Shown one piece after another: positions 6,576-12,724 of a DNA stretch of 13,254 nucleotides. Below the pieces are notes generated by a model. The model searched no databases, had not been told where the DNA came from, and saw only the letters and a list, made by a program, of their open reading frames with translations. This DNA is from an uncultured Alphaproteobacteria bacterium (GTDB lineage: Bacteria; Pseudomonadota; Alphaproteobacteria; Reyranellales; Reyranellaceae). The stretch covers positions 1 to 13,254 of the forward strand of contig CAIYWM010000661.1 of the NCBI GenBank assembly GCA_903929895.1, in the 5' to 3' direction. The first letter of the stretch is position 1. Each line of letters starts with the position of its first letter. The position numbers and the translations under genes are program-made.

Positions 6576-7879
6576 CGACGATGGCGAAGGGACGCAAGCC
6601 GCAGCGGCGCACCGCCCGCTACTGGCTGCAGCAGATCCATCTCTGGGTCGGCCTCGCCCTGCTGCTGCCGCTTGTGATGATGGGCATCACCGGCGCGGTT
6701 CTGGTCTACGCGCACGACATCGAGCATCTGCTGGGGCAGGGCGAACCCGAGGTCAGGACGGAAGGCGAGTGGCAGCCGGCCGGGCGGCTGATTGAGGCTG
6801 CCAAGGCGGCCAACAAGGAGCCGGGCCGCATTCCCATCGCGGTGCGCTGGCCGGTCGAGGTCGGCGAACCTGCTGCCGTGCGCCTGTCGCGTCCCGGCAT
6901 GGTCAATGAGCGACCGCAGTTCCGCGGCGGCCAGCAGGGTGGGGCCGGTAACACGCCGTCGGCGCAGCCGGGCCAGCCGGCGCAGGGCCGCGTGCCGACG
7001 CAGAGCCCGTTCGCCGGCAGCCTGCAGATCCTGATCGATCCGGTGTCGCTGCAGGTCCTCCAGACACAGCAGGCGATGACGGGGTGGGTGCGCTTCTTCC
7101 ACGATCTGCACGGCCACATCTTCATCCCCGGCGGCGTCGGGCGCGAGATCGTGGGCTGGCTGGGTGTGGCCATGCTCGTGCTGGGCTGTTCCGGCCTCTA
7201 TCTCTGGTGGCCCAGACCCGGCCAGTGGAAGCAGGCCTTCATGGTCCGACGCAAGGCCAAGGGGCTGCGTCTGAACCGCGAGCTGCATGGCGCGGTCGGC
7301 ATCTGGTCGCTGCTGCTCTTCATGCTGGTGAATTTCACCGGCGTCTATCTGGCCTTCCCGCAGCAGATCGCGGCGGCGGTCAATCTCGTCTCGCCCGGCC
7401 GCGACATGCGCGCGGCCATGTTCCAGGCCAGGGTCGAGCCGATGCGCGGGACGCCGGCTATGGCTGTCGACGAGGCGGTCGAACTTGCGAGGGCGCGCGT
7501 TCCCGGCACGCGGTTCCTGAACGCCTTCCTGCCGACCCGCCCCGACCAGGCGCTGCGCGTCGGTCTGGTGCGGCCCGGCCACGAGGAGGGCGCGCCGGTC
7601 GTCACGGTGATCGTCGATCCCTATCGCCGGACCGTGGTCGACGTGTTCGATCCGCAGACCATGTCGGCCGGCGAGAAGGCGATCGCCTGGCAGCGCCCGC
7701 TGCACTACGGAATCGGGCTGGGCGGGATCTACAAGTTCCTGGTCTTCGTGTCGGGCGTCATCATCCCGATCTTTGCCGTCACCGGCTTCCTGATGTGGTG
7801 GATCAAGCGGCGCAATCGACGCGCCGGCGAGAGGGCGAGGCAGGCCATCTTGAGCGGTGCCGGCCAGGCGGCCGAATAG
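6572..7879 (+). CDS. PepSY-associated TM protein, probable iron/siderophore reductase
   Basis: A 435-residue inner-membrane protein of the PepSY_TM/PiuB group (COG3182), which includes the ferrisiderophore reductase FoxB. Four membrane segments: about 24-47, 191-213, 240-262 and 386-411, with a PepSY-like periplasmic region between the first two (about 48-190) and another between the last two (263-385, with VTVIVDPYRRTVVDVFDP at 344-361). Histidines next to the segments, H23, H177, H180, H182, H239 (RELHGAVG) and H378 (PLHYGIG), are candidates for heme ligation as in FoxB. A Gly/Gln/Pro-rich linker (about 116-145) interrupts the first periplasmic part. The ATG at 6572 overlaps the feoB stop (ATGA); an ATG at 6581, better spaced from a GGGGG run, is an alternative. 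Feo context suggests it supplies Fe2+ by reducing ferric iron; that is inference. Confidence 0.85.
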   Translation: MTTMAKGRKPQRRTARYWLQQIHLWVGLALLLPLVMMGITGAVLVYAHDIEHLLGQGEPEVRTEGEWQPAGRLIEAAKAANKEPGRIPIAVRWPVEVGEPAAVRLSRPGMVNERPQFRGGQQGGAGNTPSAQPGQPAQGRVPTQSPFAGSLQILIDPVSLQVLQTQQAMTGWVRFFHDLHGHIFIPGGVGREIVGWLGVAMLVLGCSGLYLWWPRPGQWKQAFMVRRKAKGLRLNRELHGAVGIWSLLLFMLVNFTGVYLAFPQQIAAAVNLVSPGRDMRAAMFQARVEPMRGTPAMAVDEAVELARARVPGTRFLNAFLPTRPDQALRVGLVRPGHEEGAPVVTVIVDPYRRTVVDVFDPQTMSAGEKAIAWQRPLHYGIGLGGIYKFLVFVSGVIIPIFAVTGFLMWWIKRRNRRAGERARQAILSGAGQAAE

Positions 7880-7897
7880 AGCGGCGTCCGGCCAGGG

Positions 7898-8260
7898 TCA
7901 CCACGACGGCAGCGGGCCCTTGAAGATGAAGAAGGCACCGCCGCAGATCATCGCGAAGCCCACGAGATGGTTCGAGGTGATGCGTTCGCCGAGATAGAGC
8001 ACCGAGAAGGCGGCGAACACGGTGAGCGTGATCACCTCCTGCATGGTCTTGAGCTCGGCGGCGGAATAGACGGCATGGCCGTACCGGTTGGCCGGAACGG
8101 CGAAACAGTATTCGGCGAAGGCGATGCCCCAGCTTGCCACCACCACCAGCCACAGCGGCTTGTCGGTGAACTTCAGGTGCCCGTACCAGGCGAACGTCAT
8201 GAAGACGTTCGAGATCAGCAACAGGACGATGGGCGTGATGGCGGCCGGCAGGAAGGACAT
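7898..8260 (-). CDS. DMT-type small membrane protein (DUF486)
   Basis: A 120-residue integral membrane protein of the DUF486 family within the drug/metabolite transporter clan. Hydrophobic segments are at about 5-24, 36-54, 76-90 and 98-114. Family landmarks are MTFAWYGHLKF (21-31), SWGIAFAEYCFAVPANRYGH (43-62), LKTMQEVITL (70-79) and LVGFAMICGGAFFIFKG (98-114). It has the full family length and probably works as an oligomer, like other four-helix DMT proteins; the substrate is unknown. It starts 8 bases after the stop of the receptor gene, whose last codons provide a GGAG, so it is very likely co-translated with it. It converges with the Feo operon, separated by only 18 bases. Confidence 0.88.
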   Translation of the reverse strand: MSFLPAAITPIVLLLISNVFMTFAWYGHLKFTDKPLWLVVVASWGIAFAEYCFAVPANRYGHAVYSAAELKTMQEVITLTVFAAFSVLYLGERITSNHLVGFAMICGGAFFIFKGPLPSW

Positions 8261-8268
8261 CGAACGGG

Positions 8269-9234
8269 CTACTCCGGTTTGATCTGCAGCTTCTTGATGA
8301 GCGGGACGACCATCTTGTCCTCGGCGTCGAACATGGCCGCGGTCTCCTGCGGCGTGGTCGGATAGGCCTCGGCCGTGAGCTCGGCGAAACGCTGGACGAC
8401 AGCGGGATCCTTCAGGACCTTGACCATCGCCTCGTTGATCTTCGCCACCACGTCGGGTGGCATCTTGGCCGGGCCGAACAGGCCGGTGAAGGTCGCGAAG
8501 GTGAAGTTCTCGAGACCCTTCACGCCGCTTTCCTTCATGGTCGGCACGTCGGGAAGCTGCGGCACGCGCTTGTCGGAAGATACGGCGATGGCGCGCAGCT
8601 TGCCCGCCTTGATGTTGCCGATGGCGGCGTTGAGCTGGTCGACCTGGGCCGGCACCTGGCCCGCCATCACGTCGATCATGGCGGCGCCCGATCCCTTGTA
8701 GTGGACCAGCGTGTACTTGGTGCCGGTGGCCTCGCCGATCAGCTCGATGGCCAGGTGGTTGGTAGTGCCGATACCGGAATCGGCGACTGCGAACTTGCCG
8801 TCCTTGCCCAGGGCAATGAAGTCGGCCAGCGTCTTGATCGGCGAGTTGGGCGGCACGACGAGGACGGCCGGCACGCGCTGGATGTGGGTGATCGGCGTGA
8901 ACGCCGTACGCCAGTCGTAGGGCGCGTTGCCGTAGATGGCGGGCACCGCGACCAGCGAATTGGCCGAGACCAGCAGGGTGGTCCCGTCCGGCGCGGCGCG
9001 GGCGACGATGTCGCTGCCGATCATGCCGCTGGCGCCGGCCTTGTTCTCGACGATGACGGTGGTGCCCAGCACCTCGCGCAGCTTGTCGGCGATGATGCGG
9101 GCGGTGACGTCGATGTTCCCGCCCGGCGCATAGGGCGCCATGATCTTGATGGGCTTGTCGAAAGTCTGGGCCAGGGCCGTTCCCGACCCCAGCACAAGCC
9201 CGGCAAGGGCCCCCACAATGGCAACCAGACGCAT
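8269..9234 (-). CDS. Bug/TctC-family periplasmic substrate-binding protein
   Basis: A 321-residue secreted solute receptor of the tripartite tricarboxylate transporter family. Signal peptide MRLVAIVGALAGLVLGSGTALA with predicted cleavage before QTFDKP (about residue 22/23). The mature part has the family pattern: PIKIMAPYAPGGNIDVTARI (28-47), ENKAGASGMIGSDIVARAAPDG (63-84), HYKGSGAAMIDVMAGQV (about 178-194), and GLFGPAKMPPDVVAKINEA (around 251-269). Bug proteins bind carboxylates, amides such as nicotinamide, or amino acids through two water-mediated carboxylate contacts; the ligand here is unknown. A very strong AGGAGG sits 5 bases upstream. No tctA/tctB membrane genes are in the window, so it is an orphan receptor, common in this lineage. 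Neighbouring amidase suggests an amide or its acid as ligand. Confidence 0.93.
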   Translation of the reverse strand: MRLVAIVGALAGLVLGSGTALAQTFDKPIKIMAPYAPGGNIDVTARIIADKLREVLGTTVIVENKAGASGMIGSDIVARAAPDGTTLLVSANSLVAVPAIYGNAPYDWRTAFTPITHIQRVPAVLVVPPNSPIKTLADFIALGKDGKFAVADSGIGTTNHLAIELIGEATGTKYTLVHYKGSGAAMIDVMAGQVPAQVDQLNAAIGNIKAGKLRAIAVSSDKRVPQLPDVPTMKESGVKGLENFTFATFTGLFGPAKMPPDVVAKINEAMVKVLKDPAVVQRFAELTAEAYPTTPQETAAMFDAEDKMVVPLIKKLQIKPE

Positions 9235-9239
9235 TGATT

Positions 9240-9245
9240 CCTCCT
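9240..9245 (-). promoter_or_regulatory. Strong ribosome binding site of the Bug receptor gene
   Basis: On the minus strand a full AGGAGG lies 5 bases before ATG 9234, the best Shine-Dalgarno in the window, consistent with a highly translated periplasmic receptor. The 81-base gap to the amidase gene could hold a separate promoter (a weak TTGCGC-17-TAGGCT arrangement can be read there), but that is not firm. Confidence 0.75.
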
Positions 9246-9315
9246 GTTCATGTTTGGGAGGAGCCTAGAAGAACGTCCGGGGCCGCGCAAAGCTCCCAGC
9301 CCGCGCTGCGGAGGC

Positions 9316-10749
9316 TCAGAGCGCCGGCGGCCGGTGTTGCGCCCACGGCCGTGCGCCTTCGAGCAGCGCGCCCATCCGCAACACGTCGGTCTCGGCGCCC
9401 CACTTGCCCACGACCTGCACCGAGGTCGGCAGGCCGTCGGTGCCGAAGCCCGACGGATAGGCGCAGGCGGGATGTCCGGTCAGGTTGAACGGGTACTGGT
9501 AGGAGGTCCAGCCCTGGCGGGTGATGCCGCACTTCACGCCGTCGATCACGACCTCGTCGTTGGCCGCGTCATGCGTCACGTCGAGCGCAGTGCGCGCGTT
9601 GGTCGGCATCACCAGGAAGTCGTAGCGCTCGAACAGCGACTGGATCTTGCGGAACAGCGTGGTGCGCGCGAACTGCGCGTTGCGGAAATCGGCCAGGGTG
9701 AACTTGGCGCCGCGTTCCATGAAGGCGAGCGTCACCGGGTCCATCTGGTTCTGCCACTTCGGCAGGTACTGCGCGCAGAAGACGGCGAAGTTTGCCTGGT
9801 AAAGCACGCGGCCCTCGTACTCGATCCAGTCGATCTTGTCGGTGACCTCCTCGACCTCGGCGCCCATCGCCTGCCACGCCGCCAGCGCGGCGCGCGTGTT
9901 GGTGCGCACGTCGGCCGCGACCCGCGGGTTGGCCGTGAGCTCGATATAGCCGATGCGCACGGCGGCGAGGTCGGCGGCCGCCAGCTTGGGCGACAGCGGC
10001 TTCTGCGACGGACCGCTCAGCGTCCACGGGTCCTTGTCGCTGGGGCCGGCCAGCACCGAATGCATGATCGCGGCATCGGTGACGGAGCGCGCCAGCGGGC
10101 CGGCATAGATGTTGTTGCCATAAGCATCGCGCGTCGTGTCGTAGGGCACGGCGCCCAGGGTCGGCTTGAGCCCGACCAGCCCCGAACAGGAGGCGGGACC
10201 GCGTACCGAGCCCGCGCCGTCGGTGCCGAGCGACAGAGGACCCAGGCCCGCCGCCACCGCCGCGGCGCCGCCACCGCTCGAGCCGCCTGGCGTGCGCTCC
10301 AGGTTCCACGGGTTGCGCGTGACGCCAAACGGGCCGTCGGTCAGGCCCTTCACGCCGAACTCGGGCGTGGTCGCCTTGGCGAAGATGACGGCGCCGGCGC
10401 TGCGCAGGCGCTGCACCAGCAGATCGTCTGCGGCCGCCGGGCCGTTGCCCTCGAAGATCGCCGAGCCATGGCGCGTCGGCACGCCCTCGACATCGACCAG
10501 ATCCTTCACGCTGATCGGAACACCGTGCAGCGGGCCCAGGACTTCACCCCGTGTGACGGCTTCCTCGGCCTTCTTCGCGTCGCGCCTGGCCTGCTCGACC
10601 ATGACCTCGCGGAAGCAGTTGATCCGGGGGTTGGCGCGCTCCGCCGCCTTCAGGACGGCGTCGAGATATTCGACGGGCGAAAGCTTCTTCGTGCGGATGA
10701 GGGCGGCGGCCTGGACGGCCGGGGTGAAGAGAAGATCTGTGTCGGTCAT
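9316..10749 (-). CDS. Amidase signature family hydrolase
   Basis: A 477-residue amidase of the GatA/FAAH signature family, cleaving C-N amide bonds with a Ser-cisSer-Lys triad. All three residues are visible: K82 in GVPISVKDLVD (76-86), S157 in RTPGGSSGGGAAAVAAG (152-168), and nucleophile S181 in LGTDGAGSVRGPASCSGLVG (174-193); the 24-residue spacing between the two serines is the same as in FAAH. The usual GTDxGGS has an Ala for the first Gly (GTDGAGS). Length is standard and there is no signal peptide, so it is cytosolic. It is not GatA: no gatB/gatC are nearby. Start at ATG 10749; no strong ribosome site. It is divergent from the TSUP gene across 58 bases and probably heads the amidase-receptor-DMT run. 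Substrate unknown. Confidence 0.94.
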   Translation of the reverse strand: MTDTDLLFTPAVQAAALIRTKKLSPVEYLDAVLKAAERANPRINCFREVMVEQARRDAKKAEEAVTRGEVLGPLHGVPISVKDLVDVEGVPTRHGSAIFEGNGPAAADDLLVQRLRSAGAVIFAKATTPEFGVKGLTDGPFGVTRNPWNLERTPGGSSGGGAAAVAAGLGPLSLGTDGAGSVRGPASCSGLVGLKPTLGAVPYDTTRDAYGNNIYAGPLARSVTDAAIMHSVLAGPSDKDPWTLSGPSQKPLSPKLAAADLAAVRIGYIELTANPRVAADVRTNTRAALAAWQAMGAEVEEVTDKIDWIEYEGRVLYQANFAVFCAQYLPKWQNQMDPVTLAFMERGAKFTLADFRNAQFARTTLFRKIQSLFERYDFLVMPTNARTALDVTHDAANDEVVIDGVKCGITRQGWTSYQYPFNLTGHPACAYPSGFGTDGLPTSVQVVGKWGAETDVLRMGALLEGARPWAQHRPPAL

Positions 10750-10807
10750 GGCGCGCACACTAGCCCATCCTCGACACGGTCTGCACGCTGCGCTACGCCC
10801 GCTGGCG

Positions 10808-11563
10808 ATGTTCTCCCTTCCCGTATTGGCGGCGCTTGCGGTCGTGGCCGTCGTGACTTCGTTCGTCTCCGGCATCTTCGGTATGGCGGGCGGGATGCTG
10901 CTGATCGGCTTCCTGCTGGTCTTCCTGCCGGTGCCGGTCGCCATGGTGTTCCACGGCGTCATCCAGATCGCGGCCAACGGCTGGCGGGCCTGGCTGTGGC
11001 GCCATCACGTGAACTGGAGCGTCGTCCTGAAGTTCGGGGCCGGGGCTGGCACCTCGCTGGTCGTCTTCTCCTTCTTCGACTTCGTGCCCGACAAGGCGCT
11101 GGTGCTGATGGCCGTCGGGCTGACACCGTTCATCGCGCTCGCCGTGCCGCAGCGCATCGCACCCAACATCGAGCGCGGCGGGCAGGCGTTCCTGGCAGGC
11201 GCCATCGGCGGCGCGATCCAGCTCATCTCGGGTGTGACCGGTCCGCTGCTCGACATCTTCTATGTCCGCACCGGCATGACGCGGCAGGTCAACGTCGCCA
11301 CCAAGGCCGCGGCACAGGTTCTGGGCCATCTCACCAAGGTGATCTATTTCGGCCTGGTGATCGAAGGCCCGGCCGGCCGCGACCTCGAACAGTGGCTGGT
11401 CATGGGCTACGCTGCCGCCTTCGCGGTGGTCGGCACGACCCTGTCGCGCAGTTTCCTCGACCGTATGTCGGACAAGCAGTTCTATCATTGGACGCGCCGC
11501 GTGATCCTGGCGCTGGGCGCGGTGTACATTGCGCAGGGGCTTTGGCTGATGGTGACGCGATGA
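10808..11563 (+). CDS. TauE/SafE (TSUP) family anion exporter
   Basis: A 251-residue inner-membrane protein with about eight hydrophobic segments in two repeats. The duplicated family motif is visible as SGIFGMAGGMLLIGFLL (21-37) in the first half and SGVTGPLLDIFYVRTGM (141-157) in the second. TSUP proteins export or import sulfite, sulfoacetate, or other small organosulfur and carboxylate anions. ATG at 10808 begins directly before the first membrane segment; an in-frame ATG at 10748 would add 20 residues but overlaps the amidase start on the other strand. No clear ribosome site for either. Its TGA overlaps the next start (ATGA). Coupling to a crotonase suggests export of a carboxylate or sulfonate by-product, which is inference. 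Confidence 0.9.
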   Translation: MFSLPVLAALAVVAVVTSFVSGIFGMAGGMLLIGFLLVFLPVPVAMVFHGVIQIAANGWRAWLWRHHVNWSVVLKFGAGAGTSLVVFSFFDFVPDKALVLMAVGLTPFIALAVPQRIAPNIERGGQAFLAGAIGGAIQLISGVTGPLLDIFYVRTGMTRQVNVATKAAAQVLGHLTKVIYFGLVIEGPAGRDLEQWLVMGYAAAFAVVGTTLSRSFLDRMSDKQFYHWTRRVILALGAVYIAQGLWLMVTR

Positions 11564-11760
11564 GCGACGTGAAGGATCAGGTCCGGGCGCTGCTCGACCG
11601 GCTGCCGGACGATTGCACGTTCGCCGACGTGCAGCGCGGCATTGCGGTCATGATGTGGCCCAAGCGCGCGGATGGCAGTCTCGAGCCGCCCAAGCGCGTG
11701 GACCCGGAGGAAGTGAAGCGCCGTCTGCGCGAATGGATGAAATCGGAGGGAGAGAAATGA
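11560..11760 (+). CDS. 66-residue small protein, antitoxin-like ends
   Basis: A 66-residue soluble, charged protein that overlaps its neighbours by 4 bases at each end (ATGA at 11560 and at 11757), strong evidence that it is really translated. The N-terminal VRALLDRLPDDCTFADVQ (8-25) and C-terminal VDPEEVKRRLREWMKSE (47-63) resemble, from memory, small antitoxin/stability-type proteins of the pattern 'LLDRLPDDCSLEDVQYHLYV...EEVxxRLxxW'. The middle (MMWPKRADGSLEPPKR, 31-46) does not fit that family. No toxin gene is adjacent. The placement between a TSUP exporter and a crotonase suggests a role tied to them or simply a translational relay. Function unknown; the family link is tentative. Confidence 0.75.
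   Translation: MSDVKDQVRALLDRLPDDCTFADVQRGIAVMMWPKRADGSLEPPKRVDPEEVKRRLREWMKSEGEK
11745..11750 (+). promoter_or_regulatory. Ribosome binding site of the crotonase gene
   Basis: GGAGGG lies 6 bases before ATG 11757, inside the last codons of the 66-residue gene. It confirms the crotonase start and allows independent initiation as well as coupling. Confidence 0.7.
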
Positions 11761-12560
11761 AGGACCGCGTCTCGATCGACTTCAAGGACGGCGTCGCCGA
11801 CGTCCGACTGATCCGTGCCGACAAGATGAATGCGCTCGATCCGGCGATGTTCGAGGGCATCATCGAGGCGGGCGCGAAACTCGCCACCATGCCCGGCCTG
11901 CGCTGCGTCGTGCTGTCGGGCGAGGGCAAGGCCTTCTGCGCCGGCCTCGACATGGGCAGCTTCGCCGCCATGAAGGCCGAAGGCGACGCGGTGCCGGGCG
12001 TCCGCGACCTCACCAAGCGGACCCACGGCATCGCCAACCGGCCGCAGCAATGCGCCTGGCTGTGGCGCGAACTGCCGGTGCCGGTGATCGCCGCCGTCCA
12101 TGGCGTGGCGTTCGGCGGCGGCTTCCAGATCGCGCTGGGGCCGGACATACGCTACGCCACCGCCGATGCACGCTTCTCGGTGATGGAGATCAAGTGGGGC
12201 CTGGTGCCCGATCTCGCCGGCACGCAGCTGATGCGCCATCTGGCGCGCGAGGATGTCGTGCGCGAACTGACCTACACCGGTCGCATCTTCAACGGCGTCG
12301 AGGCGCGCGAGATGGGCTTCGTGACGCGCGTGGTCGACGATCCGCGCGCTGCGGCGCTGGAGACGGCGCGCGAGATCGCCTCCAAGAGCCCCGACGCGAT
12401 GCGCGCCAACAAGCGGCTGCTGAACGCCGCCGTCGCGACCGATGCCGCCTCGGGCCTGATGATGGAGTCGGTCGAACAGCAGAAGCTGATCGGCTCACCC
12501 AACCAGCTCGAAGCCATCATGTCCAACCTGCAGAAGCGCGCCGCGAACTACAGGGATTGA
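11757..12560 (+). CDS. Crotonase / enoyl-CoA hydratase family protein
   Basis: A complete 267-residue cytosolic crotonase. Oxyanion-hole regions are GKAFCAGLDMG (58-68) and HGVAFGGGFQIAL (115-127). Aligned with rat crotonase, the first catalytic Glu (144) is Gln124 here (GGGFQI), while the second (Glu164) is kept as E144 in FSVMEIKWGLVPD (140-152). D152 falls where dienoyl-CoA isomerase has its Asp204. I recall the block 'GFQIALGxDIRY...VMEIKWGLVPDMAGTQ' as a distinct bacterial crotonase subgroup, so the Gln is probably normal there. The reaction could be hydration, isomerisation or hydrolysis of an acyl-CoA. Start fixed by a GGAGGG site and the ATGA overlap with the small gene. It ends before the nested palindrome. 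Confidence 0.93.
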   Translation: MKDRVSIDFKDGVADVRLIRADKMNALDPAMFEGIIEAGAKLATMPGLRCVVLSGEGKAFCAGLDMGSFAAMKAEGDAVPGVRDLTKRTHGIANRPQQCAWLWRELPVPVIAAVHGVAFGGGFQIALGPDIRYATADARFSVMEIKWGLVPDLAGTQLMRHLAREDVVRELTYTGRIFNGVEAREMGFVTRVVDDPRAAALETAREIASKSPDAMRANKRLLNAAVATDAASGLMMESVEQQKLIGSPNQLEAIMSNLQKRAANYRD

Positions 12561-12582
12561 TCGAACGGTTTCATCCACACGA

Positions 12583-12694
12583 CCTCATCCTGACGAGGTG
12601 CGCGCAGCGCGCCGTCTCGAAGGATGGGCAACCGGCGTGGTGCTCGTGCCCACCCTTCGAGACGCGCTCCTGCGGAGCGCTCCTCAGGGTGAGG
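12583..12694. repeat. Nested palindrome, two 48-nt arms, between convergent genes
   Basis: The arms 12583-12630 and 12647-12694 are reverse complements at 35 of 48 positions by hand alignment, with a 16-nt centre. Each arm has its own inner hairpin: GCGCG-CAG-CGCGC (12600-12612) on the left and GCGCTCC-TGC-GGAGCGC (12664-12680) on the right. Most mismatches between the arms fall in these inner stems, where each still pairs with itself. The outer sequence (CCTCAxCCTGA...GTCTCGAAGG) is of a kind I recall as a dispersed intergenic element in Bradyrhizobium and Reyranella-type genomes. It lies between two convergent crotonase genes, so it could end transcription from both sides. There is no T-tract. 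Confidence 0.8.
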
Positions 12695-12724
12695 TGATGT
12701 TGGTGAAGGTGGGGCGGGTGACCG

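Noticed and set aside
7860..7896. Direct repeat CCGGCCAGG (7860-7868 and 7888-7896) at the junction of convergent genes
   Set aside because: Nine G+C-rich bases in a G+C-rich region can recur by chance; no stem with a T-tract and no link to a mobile element.
10166..10807. N-terminal extension of the TSUP gene over the amidase gene
   Set aside because: The sequence before 10808 is antisense to conserved amidase motifs and lacks membrane or TSUP features; at most the ATG at 10748 is an alternative start.
9250..11559. Long plus-strand open frame opposite the amidase, in frame with the 66-residue gene
   Set aside because: Only the last 201 bases are credible as a gene; the rest is a shadow of the amidase and a wrong frame of the TSUP gene.
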